Source: Bacteroidetes bacterium ADurb.Bin037
Lineage (GTDB): Bacteria; Bacteroidota; Bacteroidia; Bacteroidales; UBA932
DNA: 64,000 nt
Direction: 5' to 3'
Assembly: GCA_002071175.1 (NCBI GenBank)
Contig: MWER01000005.1
Location: forward strand, 1-64,000
Made by a program: the position numbers and the translations under genes. Below the pieces are notes generated by a model that worked only from the letters and a program-made list of their open reading frames with translations, had not been told where the DNA came from and did not search any database. Positions 27,197-36,550 of the stretch are shown here, in pieces. Positions within the stretch are counted from its first letter, which is position 1. Every line of letters starts with the position of its first letter.

Positions 27197-28657
27197 TTAA
27201 TTATTATGCTCTTTTCGCAACAAATCCATAACGGTTTTCACGGGATTGAAAGTGCAAATGGGAACTTCCACGAAAGCGGTATTCCATCTGCTCATGCCGC
27301 CGTTCCATAACCCCGGCAGTTCCAGGGCCTTCAATTCCCTACCCTCCAGACTTTTAAATGATATGAAGCCCGTGTCATCGTCACGGAAGTCAGGCAGTTT
27401 GTACGTAGTACCGTCATAAGCCTTGAAAGAACAAACGATATCTACCGGGTTGAAGTGGGTTGATTCGTACCTTTTGCCTTGCAGTTGAACGCTTTCCAGT
27501 ATCTGTAGAGATACGCCCCCGTCCTTGTCCCTGACACGGAAAGGTCCGCCACCCGGTTCTCCTGTTACGGGAACCATGCCACAAACCCTTACAGGTCTGC
27601 TCAGCCTGGAGAAAAGATAGGACCGGAATTCTTCTTCCTCCACGGACGGATGGGTAAGTCCAAAGGTTTTTTCCAGAAATACGGCCATCTCTTTCAACCG
27701 TAATGCTTCGGCACCTTGTTTGAGCTCGTTGATGTATGTATAAACTTGTCTTCTACACCGGAGCAGGTATCCTGCCATCACCTTCCGCCAGTGAATGATC
27801 GGTTCGAGTAACGATTCGGGAACTACATTGTCAATATTACGTATGATGACCATGTCTTCTTTCAAAGTATTCAGGTTTTCAAGCAGTGCCCCGTGCCCTC
27901 CCGGACGGAAGACCAAAGAACCGTCATTGCGGCGGAAAGGCAGGTTATCCATATCGGCAGCCACGGTATCAGTAGCAGGACTTTGCGTGGAAAAAGTGAT
28001 TACGAACCTGACACCAAACCTTTCTTCGTAACGCTTGCCCACGTTATTCCATAGCTCCTCAAACAAATGCATATGTTCCTCAGAAACAGTATAATGTACC
28101 CTGACCGTCCTATCCGGCTGGACAGAACTCAAGGCAGCTTCTACCAAATGTTCTTCGAACGGTGTTCTGGCCGCAAACGGATATTTATGGAATGGTATAA
28201 GTCCTTTGGGTAAAAAGGAATAATTAAGACCGTCCTTATCGAGTAAAAGGTTCAGGATGCCGACCCTGTCCTGAGGATCAAATCCTTCCATAAGAGATAG
28301 TGTGGGATAAAAAGCAAATTCCTTTAATCTGTCAAAGAATTCTTCCACATGTTCGGAAAGCCGGATATGCCTGTCCTTTACAAGCAATTCCCTGGCTTCA
28401 AAAAGATCTTTGAACATCCGGCTGGCAGCACCAGAGGCAGGTACAAATTTAATACGGCTTCCATTCCATTGTTCGTACATTCCTGCCAGCTCATCCTGTT
28501 CTTCCCTGTCAAGACATACGATCCCGTTCCCCGGAACGGCAGGTTCTATTATATCCAACGGGGGAAATCCTTTCTCAAAAGATTGGAGTTGTGATTCAAT
28601 GTTTTCGACAGTTAACCCCTTACGGGTGATTAACTGGAGATCTTGTGCGGTAAACAT
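27197..28657 (-). CDS. DUF4301 family protein
   Basis: The 486-residue soluble protein is of a type I recognise as the Bacteroidetes family DUF4301. Residues 60-90 read SRIKFVPASGAASRMFKDL, which resembles the glycine-rich nucleotide loop of sugar-phosphate nucleotidyltransferases. RNIDNVVPESLLEPIIHW near 290 also recalls that fold. A nucleotidyltransferase-like activity is therefore plausible but unproven. ATG 28657 was chosen (MFTAQDLQLITRKG); a longer frame from 28690 would sit deeper inside pdxB. It still overlaps pdxB by 28 nt. It ends about 85 nt upstream of the 43-codon gene. Confidence 0.75.
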   Translation of the reverse strand: MFTAQDLQLITRKGLTVENIESQLQSFEKGFPPLDIIEPAVPGNGIVCLDREEQDELAGMYEQWNGSRIKFVPASGAASRMFKDLFEARELLVKDRHIRLSEHVEEFFDRLKEFAFYPTLSLMEGFDPQDRVGILNLLLDKDGLNYSFLPKGLIPFHKYPFAARTPFEEHLVEAALSSVQPDRTVRVHYTVSEEHMHLFEELWNNVGKRYEERFGVRFVITFSTQSPATDTVAADMDNLPFRRNDGSLVFRPGGHGALLENLNTLKEDMVIIRNIDNVVPESLLEPIIHWRKVMAGYLLRCRRQVYTYINELKQGAEALRLKEMAVFLEKTFGLTHPSVEEEEFRSYLFSRLSRPVRVCGMVPVTGEPGGGPFRVRDKDGGVSLQILESVQLQGKRYESTHFNPVDIVCSFKAYDGTTYKLPDFRDDDTGFISFKSLEGRELKALELPGLWNGGMSRWNTAFVEVPICTFNPVKTVMDLLRKEHNN

Positions 28658-29685
28658 AAAGTCAGTTGCCTGTATTGATCCGGTGTCCATTCCCTTCGGA
28701 AAACATATGCGTTTCTCTGGTGTTCAAATTGTTCAGGCGCTGCACGCAACTGTTTATCCTCCACAAAAATAGGAAAACATCGCGTGAAAAGCAAATCCTG
28801 CGACACCTCCCGGGGCGGAGGCAAAGAAACGGAATAGTCTTTCAGATCATCCCATCCGAAATGTTCTGCCAGAGCCCTTACCACCATTTGTGAAGCATTT
28901 CTCTTTCCCTCCAGCGAATACCCTGCTATATGCGGTGTGGCAATGTCGGTAATCCTCACAGTGGCCGGATCAATATGCGGTTCACCATGCCAGACATCCA
29001 GAATGATACCCCCTAAGCGTAGCGATGCTTCCCTCAAAGTTTCCTCATCTACCACATCACCTCTGGAAGTATTTATAAAACAAGCTCCCTTTTTCATAGC
29101 ACCGAAGAAATCCTTATGTGCCATACCCCGTGTAGTCCGGTCCAGGGGTACGTGCATGGTTACAATATCGGATTTGTCAAGCAAAAAACCGAGGTCTGAA
29201 AATCCCTCCGGACCTTCGGCCAATGCCCTTGGGGGATCATTAAGAATGGTTTGCATGCCCAGGTGACCGGCCAACGCGGCGACCTTTTTGCCGACATGCC
29301 CTACCCCTATGATCCCCAACGTCATGTTACACAGGTCACGTTTTCTGGAACCCGCCCAGGCGACAAGCGCCGTAAATACATACTGCATTACTGCCAAAGA
29401 GTTGCAACCGGGAGCATTGGCAACTGCTATCCCTTTTGATCTGCAGAATTCCATATCAATGTGATCCGTCCCGATGGTAGGTGAGCCTATAAACGATACG
29501 GAACTGTCCTGCAATAAAGCCGCCGAACAGATGGTGCGTGTCCTTACAATAAGGGCATCTGCTTTGCGTATATCACCAGATCGTATCAAATGTCCCGGCA
29601 TCCTGGTGATCCGGGCATGCTTACCGGTTATGCCTTCCAAAAAAGGCACCTGCTGGTCAATTACAATATGTGGCCTGGTATCCAC
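28630..29685 (-). CDS. pdxB: 4-phosphoerythronate dehydrogenase
   Basis: The 351-residue D-2-hydroxyacid dehydrogenase oxidises 4-phosphoerythronate in the DXP-dependent pyridoxal-phosphate pathway. The NAD-binding motif is GIIGVGHVGKKVAALAGHLG near residue 122. Catalytic-site segments are NTSRGDVVDEETL (Arg), ILDVWHGEP (Glu) and ATPHIAGYSLEGK (His). PdxB-specific features are the early GSPTIGTDHID and the C-terminal dimerisation region. It follows the DUF721 gene by 2 nt. Other hydroxyacid dehydrogenases are less likely given HIAGYSLEGK. Confidence 0.88.
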   Translation of the reverse strand: MDTRPHIVIDQQVPFLEGITGKHARITRMPGHLIRSGDIRKADALIVRTRTICSAALLQDSSVSFIGSPTIGTDHIDMEFCRSKGIAVANAPGCNSLAVMQYVFTALVAWAGSRKRDLCNMTLGIIGVGHVGKKVAALAGHLGMQTILNDPPRALAEGPEGFSDLGFLLDKSDIVTMHVPLDRTTRGMAHKDFFGAMKKGACFINTSRGDVVDEETLREASLRLGGIILDVWHGEPHIDPATVRITDIATPHIAGYSLEGKRNASQMVVRALAEHFGWDDLKDYSVSLPPPREVSQDLLFTRCFPIFVEDKQLRAAPEQFEHQRNAYVFRREWTPDQYRQLTLCLPHKISS

Positions 29686-29687
29686 TT

Positions 29688-29978
29688 TTAGTAAATAATG
29701 ATTTCTGTTACCAACGGTTTGCTAAGTAAAGCATTAAGCTTTCCGGTCAGGACAGTTTTCTGCATATCCAACTGGCATCTGAGCACTGAAGACCTTACCT
29801 TTATTGAATATATGCCATCCCGGAAAGAACGCTGACTGCACTCCTTTGCAGCAGTCTCTCCAATAAGTTGATCCCATGCATGATGGATTCGAAGGATCTC
29901 CAATCCCTTGCTCAGACCGGTATCCTTGAGCGTTTGGTCAAGGACCTCCTGTAATGTTTTTGTCCTTTGTCTTTTCAT
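29688..29978 (-). CDS. DUF721 (DciA-like) protein
   Basis: The 96-residue basic protein has the DUF721 pattern LQEVLDQTLKDTGLSKGLEILRIHHAWDQLIGETAAKEC, followed by a short KH-like beta region. In other bacteria the family includes DciA, which helps load the replicative helicase. Its overlap of 4 nt with recF agrees with a role in DNA replication or repair. No further domain is present. Confidence 0.82.
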   Translation of the reverse strand: MKRQRTKTLQEVLDQTLKDTGLSKGLEILRIHHAWDQLIGETAAKECSQRSFRDGIYSIKVRSSVLRCQLDMQKTVLTGKLNALLSKPLVTEIIIY

Positions 29979-31066
29979 GTGTAAAAAACGCCTTCTTTTA
30001 CCCTGTATATCCTATGTGATCCGCCCAGGGCATGGATGATCTCCTCTACACGGACTTTATTGCTGTCAGTAAGAAAAATCTGTCCAAAACCATTTTCCGT
30101 TACCAGGTGCAACAAATGAGATACCCTATGGATGTCAAGCTTGTCAAAAACGTCATCCAGTAACAGGATGGGAGCCAATCCTTTCATTTGCCGGATGAGG
30201 ACAAATTGCGCCAGTTTCAAAGCCAGCAGGTACGTCTTTTGCTGTCCCTGCGATCCGCATACCTTGAGTGGATGTTCCCCGAGAGAAAAAAAGACATCGT
30301 CACGTTGTATGCCGGTACCGGTATATTGTAACATGAGGTCTTTCTGCCTGTTTTTTACAAGAAGGTTCGCCATACAGTCCCGGTTCAGGTCGGAATCGTA
30401 ACGCAGGCCCACTCGTTCCTTTCCGGCCGAAAGAAGTTCATAGTAATGGGTAACATGAGGATGGAGCAGCAGGCAAAGTTCGGTCCTGCGAGCATGTATT
30501 TGATCACCTCTGGACGATAGCGCAACATCTACCGCCTCGAGCACATCGTAAGGTACTTTATCCGATTTAAGAAGCCTGTTCCTCTGTTGGAGGAGCGTTT
30601 TGTATTCAAGGATCATTTGCAGGTAGTCCGGCTCTGTCTGGGATAAAAGAAAATTCATATACTTGCGTCTCTCTTCGCCTGACCCGTATACAAGTGACGT
30701 GTCCTGAGGCGAGACCATCACCACGGGTATGAGCCCCACATGCGCGGAAAGCTTATCGTAACGCTTTCCATTCCTTTTAAATATCTTGCCCCCCTGACGG
30801 GATATGGTACAGGAAATTTTTTCCGTGACACCGGAATCCATGTTGTACTCACCAAAAAGCGTTGATTCCTGATTCTCATGCTTGATTACATCTCTATCCA
30901 GTACTGAAAGAGAACTCTTACAAACACTTAGATAATAAATCCCATCCAACAGATTCGTTTTGCCCTCTCCGTTATCTCCGTAGAGCACATTGATCCGGGG
31001 AGAAAATTCCAGAGAGGCGCTATCAATGTTTTTAAAATGAGAAAGCAACAAACGAGACAAATGCAT
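29975..31066 (-). CDS. recF: DNA replication/repair protein RecF
   Basis: The 363-residue SMC-like ATPase mediates RecFOR loading of RecA at gaps. Walker A is LYGDNGEGKTNLLDG near residue 30. The signature region reads CGSQGQQKTYLLALKLAQF near 290, and Walker B is ILLLDDVFDKLD. ATG 31066 (MHLSRLLLSHFKNI) is the family start; the 20 codons upstream in frame include the promoter. It is the first gene of recF-DUF721-pdxB-DUF4301. It is not next to dnaA/dnaN here. Confidence 0.93.
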   Translation of the reverse strand: MHLSRLLLSHFKNIDSASLEFSPRINVLYGDNGEGKTNLLDGIYYLSVCKSSLSVLDRDVIKHENQESTLFGEYNMDSGVTEKISCTISRQGGKIFKRNGKRYDKLSAHVGLIPVVMVSPQDTSLVYGSGEERRKYMNFLLSQTEPDYLQMILEYKTLLQQRNRLLKSDKVPYDVLEAVDVALSSRGDQIHARRTELCLLLHPHVTHYYELLSAGKERVGLRYDSDLNRDCMANLLVKNRQKDLMLQYTGTGIQRDDVFFSLGEHPLKVCGSQGQQKTYLLALKLAQFVLIRQMKGLAPILLLDDVFDKLDIHRVSHLLHLVTENGFGQIFLTDSNKVRVEEIIHALGGSHRIYRVKEGVFYT

Positions 31067-31089
31067 AGAGATTCCTTCAACCAAGTATG

Positions 31090-31097
31090 CAAACATA
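31090..31097 (-). promoter_or_regulatory. -7 element for the recF operon
   Basis: TATGTTTG on the minus strand matches TAnnTTTG, 23 nt upstream of the recF ATG at 31066. It is back to back with the plus-strand element at 31110-31117. Confidence 0.5.
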
Positions 31098-31109
31098 GCA
31101 AAATTTGCG

Positions 31110-31117
31110 TATATTTG
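31110..31117 (+). promoter_or_regulatory. -7 element for the TPR-protein gene
   Basis: TATATTTG matches TAnnTTTG, 21 nt before the ATG at 31139. Together with 31090-31097 it forms a compact divergent promoter. Confidence 0.5.
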
Positions 31118-31138
31118 CCGACTCAAATTACAGGACCT

Positions 31139-31837
31139 ATGTCAAAAAAGAATACCGGCTCAAAAAGCAAGCAAACGAAAAAAGAAACGGCAATCGTTGC
31201 CGAAGCTATCAGCAAATCGGAAGAATTTCTGAACAAGTACAAAAAACACCTGATCTACCTCATTACAGGGATCATCGTACTGCTCGGATTCGGGTTCGGG
31301 TACATGAAACTGATCAGGGAACCCCGGCGTGAGGAAGCCTTGGCCCAATTGTTCCCGGCAGAGCAATATTTCCGGGTCGATTCGTTCTACCTAGCCCTGA
31401 ACGGCGACGGGAACGTTTTAGGCTTTAAGGACATTATTGATGAATATAAAGCAATTTCCGGACAGGTGGTCTATTTTTATGCCGGTGTTTGCGAACTAAA
31501 GCTGGGTAATTATAACGAGGCTATTGACTATCTTAAAAAATACAGATCCAGGGATGAGATCATACAGGCCCGCGCCTATTGCAATATTGCAGATGCCTAT
31601 GCCTGTCTTGACCAACTGGACGAAGCCATCACCTGGTACCTGAAGGCTGCCCGTTACAGGGACAATGCTTATGCTGCAGGTTATTACAAAAAAGCAGCCA
31701 TCCTTATGGAAGAAAAAGAAAATTACCAGGATGCCCTGAAATTGTACCGTACCATTAAGGACAAGTACCCCCAGACTATTGAGGGATTTGATATTGATAA
31801 ATACATCGCACGTCTGGAAATGTTGATGCAACAATAA
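31139..31837 (+). CDS. membrane-anchored tetratricopeptide repeat protein
   Basis: The 232-residue protein starts with a lysine-rich cytoplasmic tail (KKNTGSKSKQTKKE). One membrane helix follows near residues 40-60 (LIYLITGIIVLLGFGFGYM). The periplasmic-side part has about four TPR units (YFYAGVCELKLGNYNEAIDYLKK and following). The layout resembles YfgM-type and tol-pal-like TPR proteins that assist envelope biogenesis, but no specific role can be given. The ATG at 31139 follows its own -7 element; upstream codons belong to the recF leader. YebC starts 9 nt downstream. Confidence 0.8.
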   Translation: MSKKNTGSKSKQTKKETAIVAEAISKSEEFLNKYKKHLIYLITGIIVLLGFGFGYMKLIREPRREEALAQLFPAEQYFRVDSFYLALNGDGNVLGFKDIIDEYKAISGQVVYFYAGVCELKLGNYNEAIDYLKKYRSRDEIIQARAYCNIADAYACLDQLDEAITWYLKAARYRDNAYAAGYYKKAAILMEEKENYQDALKLYRTIKDKYPQTIEGFDIDKYIARLEMLMQQ

Positions 31838-31846
31838 TCTTTTGTC

Positions 31847-32566
31847 ATGGGAAGGGCGTTTGAATACAGGAAGGCTAGAAAATTAAAACGCTGGGGCAAC
31901 ATGTCCCGTACTTTCACAAGACTGGGCAAGGAATTGACCATAGCCGCAAAACAAGGCGGCACAGATCCAGAGAACAATCCCAGGCTAAGGGCAATCATAC
32001 AAAGCGCCCGGTCCGAGAACATGCCGAAGGACAATATCGAAAGGGCTATCCGCAGGGCAGAGGAAAAGGATAAGGGAGATTACCGCGAAGTCGTTTATGA
32101 AGGATACGGGCCGCACGGTATTGCCATTATCATTGAAACAGCCACGGACAATACAACCAGGACAGTTGCCAATATCCGCTCCTATTTCAATAAAAGCGGC
32201 GGGAGTCTTGGTACTTCCGGAAGTGTGGAGTTCATGTTCGATCATAAATGTATGTTCCGTATCAAGGCAAACCAGGATATGGATTTGGAAGCGCTGGAAC
32301 TGGACCTGATCGATTACGGTGGAGAAGAAGTCTTCCTGGATGATGAAGAGGAAGTGATCATGATTTACGGCTCCTTTGAATCCTACGGATCCATACAAAA
32401 ATTCATAGAAGAAAAGGAACTGGAATTGGTCAGCGGAGGTTTTGACCGTATTGTAAACGGAGAATTGAAAGAATTGACCCCCGAACAAAAAGCAGACGTT
32501 GAAAAACTTCTGGAACGCATAGAAGATGATGACGATGTCCAGAACGTCTATACCAATATGGCTTAA
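31847..32566 (+). CDS. YebC/PmpR-family DNA-binding protein
   Basis: The 239-residue protein opens MGRAFEYRKARKLKRWGNMSR, matching the YebC family (AGHSKW-type start, here AFEYRK as in Bacteroidetes). NPRLRAIIQSARSENMPKDNIERAI and YEGYGPHGIAIIIE are diagnostic. Members are known as transcription regulators, and more recently as translation factors for proline-rich stretches. It follows the TPR gene by 9 nt, and its last 4 bp overlap the convergent phosphoglycerol-transferase gene. Confidence 0.92.
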   Translation: MGRAFEYRKARKLKRWGNMSRTFTRLGKELTIAAKQGGTDPENNPRLRAIIQSARSENMPKDNIERAIRRAEEKDKGDYREVVYEGYGPHGIAIIIETATDNTTRTVANIRSYFNKSGGSLGTSGSVEFMFDHKCMFRIKANQDMDLEALELDLIDYGGEEVFLDDEEEVIMIYGSFESYGSIQKFIEEKELELVSGGFDRIVNGELKELTPEQKADVEKLLERIEDDDDVQNVYTNMA

Positions 32567-34431
32567 ATCCCGCTATGTAAAAGATCATCCAGCAACCTGT
32601 TGTTATATTGCTGGCGAAATGCTTTAAGAAAGAGCTCATTGGAGGGCTCTTTTTCTTTTGGATCTCTCATGACATTGAACAAGGCCGGATAATTAACCAC
32701 AAAAGGCGTAGTCAACGTATCGAGGATACTTCTGCCAAAGGCAAAAAAACCGGACGGAACATCCAGGATATCCAGCAAAGTAGGCATAATATCAATCTGC
32801 TGTGTATATTCCCTATAGGTTTCTCCTCCTTGTATTGTATCCCCTGACGGATCATAATATATGATAGGTATTGACATGCTTTCCGTATGGGTCTGATACC
32901 GTGGATCGATCTGTGAGTACGATCCGTGGTCAGCTACCAGAACGAACAATGTATTCTTGTACCATTGGCTTTCTTTTGCCCTGTTGAAAAACAGTCTGAG
33001 GGCGTGATCCGTATAACCGATACACTGGTGCACAGGGAGGCTGCCCTTGTCGAACATCCCTTCATATTGGCGCGGTACAATAAAAGGATGATGGGAAGAC
33101 AATGTAAAAAAGGCCGTTGCAAACGGTTGCGGAAAACCATCCAGTGTCCGTGCAAAGAACTGTAAAAAAGGTTCATCCCAAATACCCCAGTATCTGTCAT
33201 GACGGGATCTGTCCCCAAATTCATCCATTCCATAATAATCATCAAATCCAAAATGACGCGACATACCGTCCAGTCCCAGTGAACCGTTTGGTGCACCGTG
33301 GAAAAAAGCGGTGTAATACCCCATAGTTTTGAGTACATTCCCTAAACCCTCAACCCGATTAAGTGCAAAGGGAGTCAGGGCAAAAGACTGTTCCAGGCTG
33401 GGGATGCTTCCCAATATAGACGGAATGGCATCGACTGATTTTCGGCCGTTGGCATAGGCATTAGTACATGTAAGAGATGATGCCATGAGTGAATCCAGAA
33501 AAGGCATATAGGACGGGTATCCCGGCGGATTCAAGTATGAGCTGTACTCTTTTGAAAAACTCTCCAGAATGATTATCACAACGTTCTTTTGCCGCCGGGC
33601 GGTAATACGGTCTGCAACGACTGTATCCTTCAGATGCAATGGGGAATAAATACGGTTGAGTTCTTCCTGGTCATGAAAAAAGTCAAGCCTGTCGAGGGAC
33701 GGTTTTCCGAAAGTACGCAGGATGCAGAAAGGAGTGTTCAGAACAATTCCCATTTCCAGGGGTTCGGTAACATAAGCGGCGGCATTGCCCAAAGTAATCG
33801 GCCTGGTCGTTCTGTCGGTTCCTCCCCGAATCGCAACAACCGATATACACATGGCAATACCCAGAACAAGCAGTCTTAAAGAAAAAAAACGAAAAGTCAG
33901 GGTCGGTCTTTGATCATAGCGGGACCTTCCGTAACACAACCATAACAATACAATCAAAGCTATCCAGACAAGGAAAAAAACTATGTATTGCTTCAAACCT
34001 TGCAGGAAAATACCTCCCAAATTTATTTCATTTTTGAATTCTCTGAAGAAGGAAAAATCGATCCTGCGCAATGTCGTCCGGAAATAAATAAAATCAAAAA
34101 GCTGGAAAAAGAAACCGGCTGCATTTACAGCTACAAAAAACATTTTGAGAACAATCTGCCAGATACGTGAAAAAACAAAAGGAAAGGGCAATAGTGCCAA
34201 GATCAGGTATGCTCCGTTAAGATAGAACAGGGCAGCCAGATCAAAACGCAAACCTCCACGGAAGATCAATGGTAAGTCCTCCCAGCCTGTTCCGGGAAAA
34301 AGATATTTGTTATAGAAATAAAAAGCGAACCTGCTCAACAACAGTAAAAGAAGAACCAGTGCAAGCCGTCCGGCCAGGGCAAGAAAATATGAAATCCCGG
34401 TATAATTTTTGGAGCTGTATATGCTTTTCAT
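32563..34431 (-). CDS. LtaS/MdoB-like phosphoglycerol transferase (sulfatase fold)
   Basis: The 622-residue protein has about five N-terminal membrane helices in the first 220 residues, then an extracytoplasmic alkaline-phosphatase/sulfatase domain. The metal and nucleophile sites are visible: NVVIIILESFSKEY with the Glu ligand, a nucleophile serine or threonine in NGRKSVDAIPSI, and LVADHGSYS with Asp-His ligands near residue 490. The family transfers phosphoglycerol or phosphoethanolamine to glycans, lipids or lipid A. The acceptor cannot be deduced. It stands alone on the minus strand with its own -7 element. Confidence 0.85.
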   Translation of the reverse strand: MKSIYSSKNYTGISYFLALAGRLALVLLLLLLSRFAFYFYNKYLFPGTGWEDLPLIFRGGLRFDLAALFYLNGAYLILALLPFPFVFSRIWQIVLKMFFVAVNAAGFFFQLFDFIYFRTTLRRIDFSFFREFKNEINLGGIFLQGLKQYIVFFLVWIALIVLLWLCYGRSRYDQRPTLTFRFFSLRLLVLGIAMCISVVAIRGGTDRTTRPITLGNAAAYVTEPLEMGIVLNTPFCILRTFGKPSLDRLDFFHDQEELNRIYSPLHLKDTVVADRITARRQKNVVIIILESFSKEYSSYLNPPGYPSYMPFLDSLMASSLTCTNAYANGRKSVDAIPSILGSIPSLEQSFALTPFALNRVEGLGNVLKTMGYYTAFFHGAPNGSLGLDGMSRHFGFDDYYGMDEFGDRSRHDRYWGIWDEPFLQFFARTLDGFPQPFATAFFTLSSHHPFIVPRQYEGMFDKGSLPVHQCIGYTDHALRLFFNRAKESQWYKNTLFVLVADHGSYSQIDPRYQTHTESMSIPIIYYDPSGDTIQGGETYREYTQQIDIMPTLLDILDVPSGFFAFGRSILDTLTTPFVVNYPALFNVMRDPKEKEPSNELFLKAFRQQYNNRLLDDLLHSGI

Positions 34432-34442
34432 ATTATTGGATG

Positions 34443-34450
34443 CAAATGTA
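34443..34450 (-). promoter_or_regulatory. -7 element for the phosphoglycerol transferase
   Basis: TACATTTG on the minus strand matches TAnnTTTG but ends 11 nt before the ATG at 34431, which implies a very short leader. Confidence 0.4.
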
Positions 34451-34504
34451 AAGAATCTATACTATTTATATCTATTTTATGATATTTATTTCAGATAAAT
34501 TTTA

Positions 34505-34512
34505 TACTTTTG
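34505..34512 (+). promoter_or_regulatory. -7 element for the methylmalonyl-CoA/V-ATPase gene run
   Basis: TACTTTTG matches TAnnTTTG, 42 nt before the epimerase ATG at 34555. It may drive the long collinear block up to glmM, since no clear terminator was seen inside that block. Confidence 0.45.
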
Positions 34513-34554
34513 CCGATTGTAGTTTAACTTTCGCATATCAAAATCCATTTATAA

Positions 34555-34962
34555 ATGAAGATTACTCATATAGAGCACATTGGTATTGCCGTAAAGTCTC
34601 TCGAAACGGCTATTTCCTTTTATGAAACAAAACTGGGCTTAAAGTGTTATGCCGTTGAAGAAGTCTTCGATCAGAAAGTAAAAACGGCTTTTTTCCAGGT
34701 CGGACAGACCAAGGTGGAATTGCTGGAAAGCACAGATCCTGAAGGGCCTATTGGAAAATTCATTGCCAACAAAGGTGAGGGTGTTCATCACATTGCCTTT
34801 GCCACTGAAGGACTTCAGGAGAACCTGGACGAACTGGCAGAAAACGGCATTCGCCTTATAGATAAAAATCCCCGTAAAGGGGCAGAAGGACTACAGATCG
34901 CATTCCTGCATCCGAAAGACACCTTGGGAGTACTGATCGAATTATGTGAAAAATCAAAATAA
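34555..34962 (+). CDS. mce: methylmalonyl-CoA epimerase
   Basis: The 135-residue vicinal-oxygen-chelate protein converts (S)- to (R)-methylmalonyl-CoA. Metal-binding pattern segments are THIEHIGIAVKSLETA (His), KVELLES (Glu), GVHHIAFATEGL (His) and GVLIELCEK (Glu). Length and the VLIEL ending fit the family. It is 24 nt upstream of the carboxyltransferase that uses methylmalonyl-CoA, so pathway and neighbourhood agree. This is the propionate branch of succinate fermentation typical of Bacteroidales. Confidence 0.94.
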   Translation: MKITHIEHIGIAVKSLETAISFYETKLGLKCYAVEEVFDQKVKTAFFQVGQTKVELLESTDPEGPIGKFIANKGEGVHHIAFATEGLQENLDELAENGIRLIDKNPRKGAEGLQIAFLHPKDTLGVLIELCEKSK

Positions 34963-34986
34963 TAATTCAATACATTGTAAGATAAC

Positions 34987-36540
34987 ATGAGCAATCAGTT
35001 GGAACAGATCAAGGAGTTGATACAACTCCGCGAAAAAGCCCGCCTTGGAGGTGGTCAGAAACGAATAGATGCACAACATGCAAAAGGAAAATGTACTGCA
35101 CGTGAACGCATTTCCATGCTGTTGGACGAAGGCAGTTTTGAAGAGTTTGACATGTTCGTCACGCATCGTTGCACCAATTTTGATATGCAAGATAAGACCT
35201 TCCTGGGAGACGGCGTTGTCACAGGTTACGGCACCATTGAAGGACGGCTTGTATATGTTTTTGCACAGGACTTCACTGTTTTTGGAGGTTCTCTTTCAGA
35301 GACCATGTCTATGAAGATCTGCAAAATAATGCAGCAGGCTATGAAAGTGGGAGCACCCCTGATCGGGATTAACGACTCGGGAGGTGCACGTATCCAGGAA
35401 GGCGTCAACGCATTGGCCGGCTATGGGGATATATTCCAAAACAACATCATCGGATCCGGAGTGATCCCGCAGATCTCTGCCCTGTTTGGACCTTGTGCCG
35501 GCGGAGCCGTCTATTCCCCTGCCCTGACCGATTTCACCATTATGATGAGAGGTTCCAGCTATATGTTCCTTACAGGTCCCAAGGTGGTAAAGACCGTTAC
35601 CGGCGAAGACGTTACCCAGGAAGAGTTGGGCGGAGCGAACGTACATGCCAGCAAAAGCGGTGTGGCACATTTTTCAGTGGATACGGAAGAAGAGGGTGTG
35701 GAACTGATACGGGAATTGCTTAGCTACATCCCTCAGAACAATATGGAAGAACCTCCCCATCTGGAATGTTCGGATCCTATCGACCGCCTGGATGATTCAC
35801 TCAATGACATTATTCCCGACAGCCCCAACAAACCATATAATATGTATGAAGTCATACACAGTCTGGTGGATCACGGAAAATTTCTGGAAGTACATAAAGA
35901 TTATGCCACAAATATAATAATAGGTTTTGCCCGGTTTAACGGGACTTCCGTCGGCATAGTTGCCAACCAGCCCCGTGTATTGGCAGGTGTGCTGGATATC
36001 AATGCATCACGTAAAGCTGCCCGTTTTGTTCGTTTCTGCGATGCTTTCAACATTCCGTTGGTAACTCTGGTAGACGTACCCGGATTTTTACCCGGAACGC
36101 AACAGGAATACGGCGGGGTGATCCTGCACGGGGCAAAATTGCTCTACGCTTACGGAGAAGCCACCGTTCCCAAGATTACAGTCATTCTCAGGAAAGCCTA
36201 TGGAGGTGCATACATCGTTATGAGTTCCAAGCATCTGGGCGGCGATTTGAACTATGCATGGCCTTCTGCGGAAATCGCCGTAATGGGTCCTTCGGGAGCT
36301 ATAGAAGTCCTTTACGGGAAAGAACTGGCAAATACAGAAGATCCTGCGCTGTTCGTAGCGGAGAAAGAAAAGGAATACCGGGACACCCTGGCCAATCCTT
36401 ATACCACCGCACGCTATGGATATATTGACGACATCATTGAGCCCAGGAACACCCGTTTCAGGATCATCAGGTCGTTGCAATTACTCGCTACAAAAAAGCA
36501 GACCCTTCCTCCCAAAAAACACGATAACCTTCCTTTATAG
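34987..36540 (+). CDS. mmdA: methylmalonyl-CoA decarboxylase alpha subunit (carboxyltransferase)
   Basis: The 517-residue acyl-CoA carboxyltransferase moves the carboxyl of methylmalonyl-CoA to biotin on the carrier protein. Oxyanion-hole segments are [12 protein letters not shown] (near 125), [17 protein letters not shown] (near 160) and [18 protein letters not shown] (near 400). Propionyl-CoA carboxylase beta subunits share these motifs. The linked carrier and membrane beta subunit favour the decarboxylase direction. No biotin carboxylase gene is in the cluster, as expected for a decarboxylase. The next gene starts 10 nt after its stop. Confidence 0.93.
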   Translation: MSNQLEQIKELIQLREKARLGGGQKRIDAQHAKGKCTARERISMLLDEGSFEEFDMFVTHRCTNFDMQDKTFLGDGVVTGYGTIEGRLVYVFAQDFTVFGGSLSETMSMKICKIMQQAMKVGAPLIGINDSGGARIQEGVNALAGYGDIFQNNIIGSGVIPQISALFGPCAGGAVYSPALTDFTIMMRGSSYMFLTGPKVVKTVTGEDVTQEELGGANVHASKSGVAHFSVDTEEEGVELIRELLSYIPQNNMEEPPHLECSDPIDRLDDSLNDIIPDSPNKPYNMYEVIHSLVDHGKFLEVHKDYATNIIIGFARFNGTSVGIVANQPRVLAGVLDINASRKAARFVRFCDAFNIPLVTLVDVPGFLPGTQQEYGGVILHGAKLLYAYGEATVPKITVILRKAYGGAYIVMSSKHLGGDLNYAWPSAEIAVMGPSGAIEVLYGKELANTEDPALFVAEKEKEYRDTLANPYTTARYGYIDDIIEPRNTRFRIIRSLQLLATKKQTLPPKKHDNLPL

Positions 36541-36550
36541 CCTGAGTATT

